From Parasedimentitalea maritima (GTDB lineage Bacteria > Pseudomonadota > Alphaproteobacteria > Rhodobacterales > Rhodobacteraceae), in the NCBI RefSeq assembly GCF_005771405.1, contig NZ_VAUA01000001.1, forward strand, positions 496,001-560,000: 64,000 bases of DNA. The letters run 5' to 3'. The notes beneath the pieces were generated by a model. That model was not told the origin of the DNA. It did no database searches and saw only the letters and a program-made list of their open reading frames with translations. Made by a program: the position numbers and the translations under genes. Numbering within the stretch: position 1 is the stretch's first letter; the number at the start of each line of letters is the position of its first letter. Shown one piece after another: positions 18,029 through 27,526 of this stretch.

Positions 18029-19222
18029 TCAGCCCTTAACCGCTTTCACGATCTTTTCGGCACCGTCGGACAGGTTGTCGGCTGCGATCACGTCCAGACC
18101 AGAGTTGTTGATGATCTCTTTGCCGGCTTCGACATTGGTGCCTTCAAGACGGACAACTAGCGGAACCTGCAGGCCGACCTCTTTGACCGCGGCAACAACA
18201 CCCTCGGCGATCACATCGCAGCGCATGATACCGCCGAAGATGTTGACCAGGATGCCTTTGACCTTGGCGTCCGAGGTGATGATCTTGAACGCCTCTGTCA
18301 CTTTCTCTTTGGTGGCGCCGCCGCCAACGTCGAGGAAGTTTGCAGGCTCGGCACCGTACAGTTTGATGATGTCCATGGTGGCCATCGCCAGACCAGCACC
18401 GTTCACCATGCAGCCGATTTCGCCGTCTAGAGTGATGTAGTTCAGGTCGTACTTAGACGCTTCCAGCTCGTTGGCGTCTTCTTCGCTCTCGTCGCGCAGC
18501 TCAGCAATGTCAGCGTGGCGGTACAGGGCGTTGCCGTCGAACGAGACCTTGGCATCGAGCACTTTCAGATCACCCGAGTCGGTAACGATCAGTGGGTTGA
18601 TCTCCAGCATCTCCATGTCTTTTTCAAGGAAGGCTGTGTACAGCTGACCCATCAGCTTGACGCACTGCTTGACCTGAACACCCTTGAGGCCCAGCGAGAA
18701 CGCGATGCGACGACCGTGGAACGCCTGATAGCCAGTGGCCGGATCAACAGAGAACGACAGGATCTTTTCAGGGGTTTCTGCTGCAACCTCTTCGATGTCC
18801 ATGCCACCCTCGGTGGAGCAGACAAAGGAAACCTGCGATGTCTGGCGATCAACCAGCAGTGCCAGGTACAGTTCGGTTTCAATGCCCGAGCCGTCTTCGA
18901 TGTAGATGCGGTTCACTTGCTTGCCAGCAGGACCGGTCTGGTGCGTGACCAGGGTGCGGCCCAGCATTTTCTTGGCTTCGTCTGCGGCTTCTTCAACCGA
19001 CTTGGCCAGGCGAACACCGCCCTTTTCACCAGCGTCGGCCTCTTTGAATGTGCCCTTGCCGCGACCACCTGCGTGGATCTGCGCCTTGACCACCCAAAGC
19101 GGGCCGTCCATTTCGCCTGCGGCGGTTTTTGCGTCTTCTGCCTTGAGCACAACGCGACCGTCTGAAACCGGTGCGCCATAGCTGCGAAGGAGGGCCTTGG
19201 CCTGGTATTCGTGGATGTTCAT
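18029..19222 (-). CDS. sucC: Succinyl-CoA synthetase beta subunit (ADP-forming)
   Basis: 397 residues; ATP-grasp subunit that binds nucleotide and succinate. It begins [22 protein letters not shown], the invariant SucC N-terminus, so I chose the ATG at 19222 over the upstream in-frame start at 19270. The nucleotide loop '[12 protein letters not shown]' and the C-terminal '[15 protein letters not shown]' and '[13 protein letters not shown]' motifs are all present. It is the first gene of the suc operon, and a paired palindromic box lies 111-141 bases upstream of the start. Confidence 0.96.
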   Translation of the reverse strand: MNIHEYQAKALLRSYGAPVSDGRVVLKAEDAKTAAGEMDGPLWVVKAQIHAGGRGKGTFKEADAGEKGGVRLAKSVEEAADEAKKMLGRTLVTHQTGPAGKQVNRIYIEDGSGIETELYLALLVDRQTSQVSFVCSTEGGMDIEEVAAETPEKILSFSVDPATGYQAFHGRRIAFSLGLKGVQVKQCVKLMGQLYTAFLEKDMEMLEINPLIVTDSGDLKVLDAKVSFDGNALYRHADIAELRDESEEDANELEASKYDLNYITLDGEIGCMVNGAGLAMATMDIIKLYGAEPANFLDVGGGATKEKVTEAFKIITSDAKVKGILVNIFGGIMRCDVIAEGVVAAVKEVGLQVPLVVRLEGTNVEAGKEIINNSGLDVIAADNLSDGAEKIVKAVKG

Positions 19223-19332
19223 CTGAAACTGTCCCGTCTGACTACGATTGTTGTGGTTATACGACGTCATAACCCCAGTGGTTAAAGGGTTATTTTACAA
19301 GGGGCAGAGAAATAGCTAAGATTTTTCGATTT

Positions 19333-19363
19333 TGTGATCACGGCCCAGAATGCTGTGATCACA
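19333..19363 (-). promoter_or_regulatory. Paired TGTGATCAC operator upstream of sucC
   Basis: Two palindromic boxes, TGTGATCAC at 19333-19341 and TGTGATCACA at 19354-19363, start 21 bases apart, two helical turns. The same pair with the same spacing is upstream of sdhC (26593-26623) and a single box is upstream of mdh (21838-21847). Eight of twelve spacer bases also agree with the sdhC copy. No regulator is identified by the sequence. Confidence 0.8.
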
Positions 19364-19521
19364 TATTACCAAAACGTTCCTAAAACTGATTCGCACGTAA
19401 CGTTCTTTGAAAGAAAACGTGGTCTCGTTAAGCGCTGTCGCTGGAATGGCCAACAAGGCAATGAAGCACATTCATTGGGCGCGTTCACGGCAAGTGGCCA
19501 AGAGTTGGAAACCCTCTGGGA

Positions 19522-20124
19522 TTATGGTGCCTTAACCGGGTCTGCATAGAATAATTTTTGGGTGGTGAGGGCTAGCATTGTCAAATACTTTTCCTGGCTC
19601 CAGCCACAGGCGCCGGTGCTATGCTCCCAGTTGTGGACGGATAACATTGTCCACAGCAAGTCAGTGGCGTCCTCGGTGTTGAAATCGGGTGAGAGCGTGC
19701 CATCGGCATTCAGTGCGTCGATGGCTGCTGCACATCCCTCACGCATATCCTGCATACGGGTTTCCCATGCGCTGGCGGCTGCTTCGTCCGTCTCACTCAT
19801 GGATATGAGGACTTTGGCAATCCGATGGATTTCGGGAATATAGTTGCCCCAGGCCGTTACAAATGCCTGTAGCCGATCTTGCCCGGACTGCGCGGTGCGA
19901 CTGGCCGCGAGGCGCGCATCGGTGTCCAGTTTTTCGTCGAGAAAATGGGTTGCAGCGATCAGCAAGTCTGCCCGGTTTTTGAAGTGAAGATAAACCGCTT
20001 GACGTGACACGCCTGCCTCCGTGGAAACATCTGACATCCGGGTTTTTGCAGGCGGTTCGGAAAACAAGAGATCAAGCATGGCCTGTAAAATCTTGGTTCT
20101 GGTGTTGGTGTGTGTGGTTGACAT
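19522..20124 (-). CDS. TetR/AcrR family transcriptional regulator
   Basis: 200 residues. The N-terminal helix-turn-helix is clear (KILQAMLDLLFSEPPAKTRMSDVSTEAGVSRQAVYLHFKNRADLL, about 11-58), followed by a helical ligand-binding domain without a recognisable ligand. It is divergent from the DUF4345 membrane protein gene, with a 17-bp palindrome between them that is the likely operator, so it probably represses itself and its neighbour. Confidence 0.9.
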   Translation of the reverse strand: MSTTHTNTRTKILQAMLDLLFSEPPAKTRMSDVSTEAGVSRQAVYLHFKNRADLLIAATHFLDEKLDTDARLAASRTAQSGQDRLQAFVTAWGNYIPEIHRIAKVLISMSETDEAAASAWETRMQDMREGCAAAIDALNADGTLSPDFNTEDATDLLWTMLSVHNWEHSTGACGWSQEKYLTMLALTTQKLFYADPVKAP

Positions 20125-20158
20125 GATGTCAAGTCACCCATATTTCGAGGATTGTCAA

Positions 20159-20175
20159 CTTTACACAATGTAAAG
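20159..20175. promoter_or_regulatory. Palindromic operator for the divergent TetR regulator
   Basis: CTTTACA-CAA-TGTAAAG, a perfect 7+3+7 palindrome midway between the TetR start (20124) and the DUF4345 start (20213). Size and place are typical of a TetR operator covering both promoters. Confidence 0.7.
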
Positions 20176-20212
20176 TACGTGAAAATTTTTTTGGCAAGAG
20201 GAAAATGACAGA

Positions 20213-20608
20213 ATGAAAAATTCGATGGGCGAAAAATGGGTCCTGGCTGTTGCTGGTGGTATTGCCCTTGGCATCGGTCTGTTGGTGGGGTTTTCGCCAG
20301 TGGCTTTTTACGCGTCGTCTGAAATTGAACTGGGCCACAGTGCCAGCCTGTTGAGCGAAATCAGGGCTCCAGCGATGGTGTTAATTGTATTTGGCTTAGC
20401 CATGTTGGCTGCCGTCGGAGTACCTAAAATCCGGGCTGCCGTTTTGGTCGCGGCAGCGATGTTATATCTATCGTACGGGATCGGGCGACTGATCAGCCTG
20501 GCTATGGATGGGCTGCCACATTCCAATTTGCTGGTCGCGATGGCATTGGAAGTCGGTGTTGGTCTGTTGTGTGCCTTCGCTTATTGGCGCCACGTCAAAC
20601 CAGCATGA
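20213..20608 (+). CDS. DUF4345 family four-helix membrane protein
   Basis: 131 residues, almost entirely four transmembrane helices (about 11-31, 48-68, 75-93, 102-124). 'YLSYGIGRLISLAMDGLPHSNLLVAMALEVGVG' matches the DUF4345 pattern. Function of the family is unknown. GAGG lies upstream of the ATG. It shares its promoter region with a divergent TetR regulator, which suggests it responds to a small hydrophobic compound, though this is inference. Confidence 0.8.
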   Translation: MKNSMGEKWVLAVAGGIALGIGLLVGFSPVAFYASSEIELGHSASLLSEIRAPAMVLIVFGLAMLAAVGVPKIRAAVLVAAAMLYLSYGIGRLISLAMDGLPHSNLLVAMALEVGVGLLCAFAYWRHVKPA

Positions 20609-20635
20609 TGCCATGGAAAAAGGTTCTGACACAAA

Positions 20636-20662
20636 AAAAGGCCCGCAGGTGCGGGCCTTTTA
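20636..20662 (-). terminator. Rho-independent terminator of mdh
   Basis: Perfect stem AAAAGGCCCGC-AGGT-GCGGGCCTTTT. On the minus strand it is followed by a run of seven T, 20 bases after mdh. It may also serve the convergent DUF4345 gene. Confidence 0.9.
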
Positions 20663-20681
20663 GACAAATCTGGATGGGTGA

Positions 20682-21830
<1,149 letters not shown>

Positions 21831-21837
21831 TCAGTTT

Positions 21838-21847
21838 TGTGATCACA
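21838..21847 (-). promoter_or_regulatory. Single TGTGATCACA box upstream of mdh
   Basis: Perfect palindrome identical to the boxes upstream of sucC and sdhC, about 194-203 bases before the mdh start. No second box is found 21 bases to either side. Confidence 0.6.
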
Positions 21848-22380
21848 GTGTGGAGTTCAAATGGGCAACTTTGTTGGGTGTCGCATGCAGAATTCGGGTC
21901 TAAGGCTGTGATTCCCGCGACGATTGTCGCCCTTGGTCGACGGCTGCACCTCAGGGTGTACATGTTGAAAGGGAGAGAAAGAGAAAAGCCGATCTGACGG
22001 ATCTCAGGAAAAGCTGTCGTAAATATGACGCGACAGGAACCGAATGGGGATGGCAGGTTTCATTGGTACATTTGCATCGCAGACCTTTGCCGACAGAGGC
22101 TGCGTTCCAAATGAAGACCACGCCTGCGATAACGTTGGGGGCAGCGCAGTGCGCATGGCAGAAACGGCCATGACAACGACAGTCCTGGACACACCAACAG
22201 CGTCGATGGTGACGGGTCCGGAAATGGTAAAGGTGGCGGTTACGGCTAGCTGCGCCGTTACTTTCCCGCACCGATTTGACTGAGGGTGCGGGGGCATCAG
22301 GCGCGTGGGGTTTCTGTTAGACCAACCTATCGGTCATGGGGTCGAGCAGAACCCCGCGCGCTGTTCACCAACACTGGCAG
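21848..22380. other. 533-bp intergenic region, no supported gene
   Basis: Overlapping short open frames exist on both strands (for example 22004-22297 minus and 22044-22283 plus), but none shows a family pattern and they contradict each other. Two inverted repeats lie at 22265-22292 and 22302-22363. Confidence 0.5.
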
Positions 22381-22698
22381 TTAAGCGTCGTTGCCCTGTG
22401 GGGGCAGTGCTTCGGCCAATTCTTCCCACGACTGTCCGGATGCCACCAGGCATGTCAGTCCATTGGGGGTGGTTACCGTGATCGTCCAGGTGCCAGTATC
22501 ATCTGACGCAAAAGTTTCGATCACCATGCCCTGTTCGCCTAGGCCGATGCTTTGGCGGCTTTCGCCATAAGTGGTGGCAAGCCGTTCGACGACAGCTTCG
22601 CGCGGGGCGCAATTTCTGTTTTGTTGAGCGGTCGCTTGCTGTGCAACCATAACGGTGAGCCCGAGGCTCATGGTCAATTTGATCATCGTCTTCATCAT
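22381..22698 (-). CDS. Small secreted hypothetical protein
   Basis: About 105 residues with a signal peptide (MMKTMIKLTMSLGLTVMVAQQATA, cleavage near 24-26). The mature domain has two cysteines (NCAPREAV and LTCLVASG) that could form a disulfide and a pattern 'ERLATTYGESRQSIGL ... WTITVTTPNGLTCLV ... SWEELAEAL' that I have seen in short roseobacter periplasmic proteins of unknown function. The frame extends to 22752; the ATG at 22698 gives the clean signal peptide. Confidence 0.7.
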   Translation of the reverse strand: MMKTMIKLTMSLGLTVMVAQQATAQQNRNCAPREAVVERLATTYGESRQSIGLGEQGMVIETFASDDTGTWTITVTTPNGLTCLVASGQSWEELAEALPPQGNDA

Positions 22699-23043
22699 GG
22701 GTTTTACCCTTTTTCCGGAGTGGCCTGTAACTACGTGAACTTCATCACGCACTACCCTCGATAGTTCCGTAGCGAGCCGGTTTCTGACGTATGTCGAACC
22801 ATTGATCCGTTCTAAACCACGATCTACGCCGTTCTGGCTGGAAGGAAGTGGGTCCGACCTCCAAAGTGTGTCAAAGATGTGCTGACAATGTCTTAATATC
22901 GCGTCCGGGCTATATTTTTAAGGTCTTAGCCACTGGGAACACTGGTAAAAAAATATCTAATGCTGCGGTGCGGCGGATTTTTTCTTGTAATTTTGTGACC
23001 GAATCGTTACCGATTTCGCAACTTTACAACCTGGAGACATGTT
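22699..23043. other. Intergenic region between the secreted protein and mcl2
   Basis: About 345 bases holding divergent promoters. An AATCG-TTAC-CGATT palindrome lies at 23002-23015, just before the mcl2 ribosome-binding site. TTTTGTGACC just before it resembles half of the sucC/sdhC box. No ORF is supported. Confidence 0.45.
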
Positions 23044-23898
23044 ATGGACACGCGCTCGCGCCCTTTTCGATCGGTACTTTACATCCCCGGGTCAAAATCG
23101 AGGGCGCTGGAAAAAGCCAAAGTCCTGCCGGTTGATGCGGTCATCTTTGATTTGGAAGATGCCGTGTCTGTCAGTGAAAAAGAAGCCGCACGCGAGACAC
23201 TGGCGCAGGCCTTGGCGGCAGGGGGCTACGGCGCCCGAATGCGGATTGTGCGGATCAATGGGCTGGATTCGCAATGGGGCAAGGACGATGCCAAGGCTGC
23301 CGCACAAATGGGGTGTGACGCAATTTTGTTGCCCAAAGTATCGGATCCGGCAGATCTGGATGCGCTGACTGAGATCACCGGCGATGTGCCGTTGTGGGCG
23401 ATGATGGAAACGCCACGGGGTATGCTAAACGCTGCTGCCATTGCTGCGCACCCGAAATTGCAGGGCATGGTCATGGGCACCAATGATTTGGCGAAAGAGC
23501 TGCAAACACGGTTTCGCGCAGACCGCTTGCCTATGATGGCAGGGCTGGGCCTTTGTCTGCTGGCGGCCAAGGCCGAAGGGCTGGTGATTGTTGACGGCGT
23601 CTACAACGCGTTCAAGGATGCTGAAGGGTTGGCAGTCGAGTGCAGTCAGGGTCGTGATATGGGGTTCGATGGCAAAACATTGATCCATCCGGCGCAAGTA
23701 GATGTGGCCAATACCGCTTTTGCACCCTCGGCGGAGGAAATCGACCTGGCCAGCCGCCAGATCGTAGCTTTTGACAAGGCCGAAGCCGCAGGGCAGGGGG
23801 TTGCTGTCGTGGACGGCAAGATCGTCGAAAACCTGCATGTTGCAACCGCGCGGGAGATAATCGCAAAAGCGGATGCAATTGCCGCAGTTTCCGCCTAG
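23044..23898 (+). CDS. mcl2: Citrate-lyase beta-like protein, probable (3S)-malyl-CoA thioesterase
   Basis: 284 residues of the HpcH/HpaI aldolase / CitE-like family. It starts 'MDTRSRPFRSVLYIPGSKSRALEKAKVLPVDAVIFDLEDAV', with Glu/Asp metal ligands in 'FDLEDAV' and 'METPRGMLNA'. At this length and next to mdh, mch and sdh it matches Mcl2 of Rhodobacter sphaeroides, which hydrolyses (3S)-malyl-CoA to malate in the ethylmalonyl-CoA pathway, rather than the longer (about 318-residue) Mcl1 lyase. The thioesterase role is by homology and place. GGAG precedes the ATG. Confidence 0.8.
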   Translation: MDTRSRPFRSVLYIPGSKSRALEKAKVLPVDAVIFDLEDAVSVSEKEAARETLAQALAAGGYGARMRIVRINGLDSQWGKDDAKAAAQMGCDAILLPKVSDPADLDALTEITGDVPLWAMMETPRGMLNAAAIAAHPKLQGMVMGTNDLAKELQTRFRADRLPMMAGLGLCLLAAKAEGLVIVDGVYNAFKDAEGLAVECSQGRDMGFDGKTLIHPAQVDVANTAFAPSAEEIDLASRQIVAFDKAEAAGQGVAVVDGKIVENLHVATAREIIAKADAIAAVSA

Positions 23899-23932
23899 CT
23901 GTTAGCTCGGTTAACATAATGGGGAAACTGAA

Positions 23933-24481
23933 ATGACGTTGATGGTCATAGGCATCCTGCTCTGGATCGGAGCACATCTGTTCAAGCGGGTTATGCCCGA
24001 GGCGCGAGCCTCGCTAGGAAATAAGGGACAAGGGCTGGTTGCACTGGCGCTTCTAGCAAGTGTGGTGCTGATGGTTGTCGGCTATCGCGCTGCACCATTT
24101 GTCAATGTGTGGGTGCCACCAAGCTATCTGACGCATGTAAACAACTTGCTGGTATTGGTTGGTATCTGGGCGATGAGCCCGGCAGGCACTAAGGGCATGT
24201 TGTTGTCGCGCGTCCGCCATCCAATGCTGATGGGCTTTCGGTTATGGGCGCTGGCCCATTTGCTGGTCAACGGTGACCAAGCGTCGATCGTGCTGTTTGG
24301 TGGCCTACTGGCATGGGGTGTGATCGAAGTGGTGGTCATCAACCGGGCTGAACCAGATTGGACCCGTCTCAAGGATGGATCACTGGCAAAAGACGGTATG
24401 TTCTTTGCCGCCTCAATCGTTCTGCTGGCCGTGATTGGCTATGTCCATTCGCTTGTCGGGCCTTCGCCCTTTCCAGGATAA
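23933..24481 (+). CDS. NnrU family membrane protein
   Basis: 182 residues with five predicted transmembrane helices and the NnrU pattern ('LLWIGAHLFKRVMPEARASLG', 'RVRHPMLMGFRLWALAHLLVNGD', 'NRAEPDWTRLKDGSLAKDG'). NnrU was first linked to denitrification, but members in this location accompany mcl2 and mch with no nitrogen-oxide genes nearby. GGGGA lies upstream of the ATG. It lies between mcl2 and a DUF1737 gene, apparently one operon. Confidence 0.82.
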   Translation: MTLMVIGILLWIGAHLFKRVMPEARASLGNKGQGLVALALLASVVLMVVGYRAAPFVNVWVPPSYLTHVNNLLVLVGIWAMSPAGTKGMLLSRVRHPMLMGFRLWALAHLLVNGDQASIVLFGGLLAWGVIEVVVINRAEPDWTRLKDGSLAKDGMFFAASIVLLAVIGYVHSLVGPSPFPG

Positions 24482-24487
24482 GACAAC

Positions 24488-24691
24488 ATGAAACTCTATC
24501 GATTCCTGAGCGAAGATGACACCTCGGCTTTCTGCCACAAAGTCACAGATGCGTTGAACAAGGGCTGGGAGCTGTATGGCAGTCCCACCGAGGCCTTCGA
24601 CCCGGTCAAAGGCGTAATGCGCTGTGGCCAGTCGGTGGTGAAAGAGGTTGAGGGCACCTACACCCCCGACACCAAACTGGGAGACCACTAA
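24488..24691 (+). CDS. DUF1737 family small protein
   Basis: 67 residues; 'MKLYRFLSEDDTSAFCHKVTDALNKGWELYGSPT' is the DUF1737 pattern. It is a small soluble protein of unknown function, in a tight operon (6 bases after nnrU, 2 before mch). Confidence 0.8.
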   Translation: MKLYRFLSEDDTSAFCHKVTDALNKGWELYGSPTEAFDPVKGVMRCGQSVVKEVEGTYTPDTKLGDH

Positions 24692-24693
24692 GT

Positions 24694-25740
24694 ATGACTA
24701 AGACCAGTCCGGCGAAAACAAATTCGGGACGCTTTTTTGAGGATTATAACGTTGGCGATGTGCTGCACCACGCAGTGCCGCGCACTGTATCCGGTGGTGA
24801 GAGAGCGCTGTACCATGCGCTGTATCCTGCTCGCCATGCGCTGTATTCCTCGGATGAATTTGCCCGCCGGTCTGGTCTGCCAAAGTCGCCAATCGATGAT
24901 TTGGCGGCATTCCACCTGGTGTTTGGTAAGACAGTCCCTGACGTGTCACTGAACGCGGTTGCGAACCTTGGCTATGCCGAAGGACGCTGGCTGTTGCCTG
25001 TTTATGAAGGGGATACTCTGCGGGCCGAGTCCGAAGTGATTGGGATCAAGCAGAATTCAAACGGTAAGACTGGAGTGGTTTGGGTGCGCACCCGCGGGAT
25101 AAACCAGCGGGACGAGTCTGTGCTGGAATATGTGCGTTGGGTGATGCTGCGCAAATCGGATGTTGATGCGCCAGCACCATCGCCAGTGATCCCTGAGCTA
25201 AACAAAGTGCTGAGCGTGGATCAACTGGTGATCCCTCAAGGTCTCGATTTTTCAAACTACGATTTTGCTCAGGCAGGAGAGCTGCACCGCTGGGGCGATT
25301 ACGCCGTTGGCGAGAAAATCGATCATGTGGATGGCGTCACTATCGAAGAAGCTGAGCATATGCTGGCCACCCGACTGTGGCAGAACACAGCTAAGGTACA
25401 TTTCGACACCACGGCGCGGCCTGATGGGTCACGCCTGATCTATGGTGGACACGTGATTTCCATGGCAAGGGCCCTGTCTTTCAACGGGCTGGCCAATGCG
25501 CAGATGATTGTTGGGTTGAATGGTGGCGCGCATGCCAACCCCTGTACCTCGGGGATGACGGTGCGGGCGTGGTCTGAAGTGCTGGATAAGGCAGAGACAT
25601 CTGCCCCCGGTGTTGCGGCCATTCGATTGCGCTTGGTTGCGACTGCGGGTGGTGAGCCATTTTCACTTAAGGGCGAAGATGGAAAATATTTGCCAAATGT
25701 GCTGCTGGATCTGGATTACTGGGCGTTGATGCCGCTTTAA
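24694..25740 (+). CDS. mch: Mesaconyl-CoA hydratase (beta-methylmalyl-CoA dehydratase)
   Basis: 348 residues, two MaoC-like hot-dog domains. The N-terminal 'GRFFEDYNVGDVLHHAVPRTVSGGERALYHALYPARHALYSSDEFARR' and the second-half 'FDTTARPDGSRLIYGGHVISMARALSFNGLANAQ' match the Mch family. Mch hydrates mesaconyl-C1-CoA to beta-methylmalyl-CoA in the ethylmalonyl-CoA pathway. GGGAGA precedes the ATG. It is co-transcribed with mcl2, nnrU and the DUF1737 gene, and its pathway partners ecm and ccrA are 12-16 kb away. Confidence 0.9.
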   Translation: MTKTSPAKTNSGRFFEDYNVGDVLHHAVPRTVSGGERALYHALYPARHALYSSDEFARRSGLPKSPIDDLAAFHLVFGKTVPDVSLNAVANLGYAEGRWLLPVYEGDTLRAESEVIGIKQNSNGKTGVVWVRTRGINQRDESVLEYVRWVMLRKSDVDAPAPSPVIPELNKVLSVDQLVIPQGLDFSNYDFAQAGELHRWGDYAVGEKIDHVDGVTIEEAEHMLATRLWQNTAKVHFDTTARPDGSRLIYGGHVISMARALSFNGLANAQMIVGLNGGAHANPCTSGMTVRAWSEVLDKAETSAPGVAAIRLRLVATAGGEPFSLKGEDGKYLPNVLLDLDYWALMPL

Positions 25741-25742
25741 AA

Positions 25743-25793
25743 TTGGGGGCTCTGCCCCCAAACCCCCGGGATATTTCGGCCTAGATGAAGAGC
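25743..25793. repeat. Intergenic hairpin repeat, family B copy 2
   Basis: TTGGGGGC-TCT-GCCCCCAA, then ACCCCCGGGATATTT and AGATGAAGAGC, matching the copy at 10424-10493 at both ends but lacking its second hairpin. It directly follows the mch stop and may serve as its terminator. Confidence 0.7.
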
Positions 25794-25865
25794 GGATCTA
25801 ACGGGCTGGCGCGCAGTGGCGTAAAAGTGATCGGATTTTGGCAACTTACTTGCTAGGGTTGCGGT

Positions 25866-26543
25866 ATGTTCTTTCCACGTGTCTTTTTAATCTCGTCATT
25901 GCTAACGGCTCCGGTAGCCAGCGCTGCCTGTGATTTGGCATTGGTGCTGGCGGTGGATATCTCAGGTTCGGTAGATACCAACGAATATCGTATTCAGATG
26001 GATGGCCTGGCCGAAGGATTGCGCGATGGGGTTGTTGCAGAAGCTTTGGTGCGGGGGCAGGCAAAAGTTCTGCTGTTGCAATGGTCAGGTACGACCCGAC
26101 AAGAGGTGAGCATCCCCTGGGTTGAGATTCGCGATTTTGCTGCGCTTGAAGCGCTGGTGACCCGGATCGAGCAGGTGGAGCGCCCTTGGCGAAATTACTC
26201 CACAGCGATTGGTGAGGCTCTGCATCTTGCAATGTCCCAATTTGATGCCGTTTCAGACTGCGCCCGGCGCGTGATCGATCTGTCTGGGGATGGCACGTCC
26301 AACGAAGGCCGTCACCCCGCAGACCTGCGACCGAAGTTGATCGAGGCAAACATTATGGTCAATGCACTGGCGATTGAGCAGAGCGATGCTGATTTGACCA
26401 GCTATTACTATGAGAATGTAATTCAGGGAGATGGCGCATTCGTTGCAACTGCGACGACCTTCGCTGATTATCCCAGCCGGATCCGCATGAAGCTGTTGCG
26501 TGAAGTCGCACGTCAGACCGCTGACTTAGGTGATTTGCCCTGA
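25866..26543 (+). CDS. DUF1194 / von Willebrand factor A domain periplasmic protein
   Basis: 225 residues with a signal peptide (MFFPRVFLISSLLTAPVASA, about 20) and one vWA domain. The metal-ion-dependent adhesion site is visible as 'LAVDISGSV' (DxSxS) with later Thr and Asp candidates ('NYSTAIGEAL', 'DLSGDGTSNEG'). This is the DUF1194 family of alphaproteobacteria, function unknown. It sits between mch and sdhC but has its own upstream gap, and is probably its own transcript. Confidence 0.85.
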   Translation: MFFPRVFLISSLLTAPVASAACDLALVLAVDISGSVDTNEYRIQMDGLAEGLRDGVVAEALVRGQAKVLLLQWSGTTRQEVSIPWVEIRDFAALEALVTRIEQVERPWRNYSTAIGEALHLAMSQFDAVSDCARRVIDLSGDGTSNEGRHPADLRPKLIEANIMVNALAIEQSDADLTSYYYENVIQGDGAFVATATTFADYPSRIRMKLLREVARQTADLGDLP

Positions 26544-26592
26544 TTTGCGGTAAGTCGATTGATTCTGCAAAATAACTCTGCGGCATAGAAAA

Positions 26593-26623
26593 TGTGATCA
26601 CGTCTCGGAATACTGTGATCACA
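26593..26623 (+). promoter_or_regulatory. Paired TGTGATCAC operator upstream of sdhC
   Basis: TGTGATCAC at 26593-26601 and TGTGATCACA at 26614-26623, starts 21 bases apart, 115-145 bases upstream of the sdhC ATG. Spacing and distance are almost the same as at sucC (111-141 bases). Confidence 0.8.
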
Positions 26624-26737
26624 AGTGTGGGATTTTAGCGCCAACAGCCAAAATATCCGCCTCTGTTTACCAATCCTTCGGGTGACAGCGCGCAAAAATT
26701 CGCTAAAACACCGACAGCCAACCGCAAAGGAGCCACC

Positions 26738-27124
26738 ATGGCCGATGTCAATCGGGGCAATCGCCCGCTTTCGCCTCATTTGAGTATCTATCGTCCACAG
26801 CTGACTTCGGTCTCCTCGATCCTGACACGGATCACTGGCAATGCATTGCTGGTGTCTGCACTGTTGGTGGTTTGGTGGTTTCTTGCTGCGGCAACCTCGC
26901 CTGAGTATTTCGCCATCGCTGATGGCATCCTGACCTCGTTTTTTGGGAAACTGGTCATGCTACTGTCGCTGTGGGGGCTGTGGTATCACAGTCTGGCCGG
27001 CGTGCGGCACCTGATCTGGGATGCCGGGCATGGGCTTAAACTGGAAACCGCGACCAAACTGGGGTGGGCGGTCATTGTCGGCTCGTTTGTTCTCACTATT
27101 CTGACCGTTCTGGTCATCGCGTAA
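26738..27124 (+). CDS. sdhC: Succinate dehydrogenase cytochrome b556 subunit
   Basis: 128 residues, three transmembrane helices. It begins with the conserved 'NRPLSPHLSIYRPQLTSVSSILTRITG' segment, in which Ser and Arg help form the quinone site, and has His84 in 'LWYHSLAGVRHLIWD', the haem b ligand position. Membrane anchor of complex II with SdhD. The ribosome-binding site AAAGGAG is strong. First gene of the sdh operon, downstream of a paired palindromic box. Confidence 0.94.
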   Translation: MADVNRGNRPLSPHLSIYRPQLTSVSSILTRITGNALLVSALLVVWWFLAAATSPEYFAIADGILTSFFGKLVMLLSLWGLWYHSLAGVRHLIWDAGHGLKLETATKLGWAVIVGSFVLTILTVLVIA

Positions 27125-27137
27125 GAGGAGAGACGAG

Positions 27138-27509
27138 ATGCGTCATCTTACTGACCGTAAACGCGCCGTAGGACTGGGATCCGCCAAGTCCGGCACTGCA
27201 CATTTCTGGGCCATGAAGGTCAGCGCTGTTGCGCTGCTGATCCTGATCCCGCTGTTTGTCTTCACATTCGGCCCGATGCTGGGCGAAGAGCACGACGAGG
27301 TTATCGCCTATTTTGGTCGCCCCTTCCCGGCGATTGTGGCAGCCTTGACGATCGCTGTTACCTTTAAACATTTCAAAGATGGCGCACAGGTGATGATCGA
27401 GGACTATGTCCACGGGTTAGCACAGAAAATCGCCATCATTGTGATGATCTGCATCTCTTACGCCGCCGCAGCGACTGGCCTGTTTGCCATCGCCCGCATC
27501 GCCCTTTGA
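27138..27509 (+). CDS. sdhD: Succinate dehydrogenase membrane anchor subunit
   Basis: 123 residues, three helices, starting 'MRHLTDRKRAVGLGSAKSGTAHFWAMKVSAVALLILIPLFV', the usual alphaproteobacterial SdhD opening. His in 'VTFKHFKDGAQVMIEDYVHG' is a candidate for the second haem ligand. With SdhC it anchors the catalytic subunits and binds ubiquinone. Follows sdhC by 13 bases. Confidence 0.92.
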   Translation: MRHLTDRKRAVGLGSAKSGTAHFWAMKVSAVALLILIPLFVFTFGPMLGEEHDEVIAYFGRPFPAIVAALTIAVTFKHFKDGAQVMIEDYVHGLAQKIAIIVMICISYAAAATGLFAIARIAL

Positions 27510-27526
27510 TATCGGAGCACTGACCA

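Noticed and set aside
19334-19549. 71-residue ORF upstream of sucC on the plus strand
   Set aside because: Its start lies within the operator pair and the protein has no family; more likely chance.
22004-22297. 97-residue minus-strand ORF near mdh, and a 79-residue plus-strand ORF at 22044-22283
   Set aside because: They overlap each other and neither has a signature, so neither is supported.
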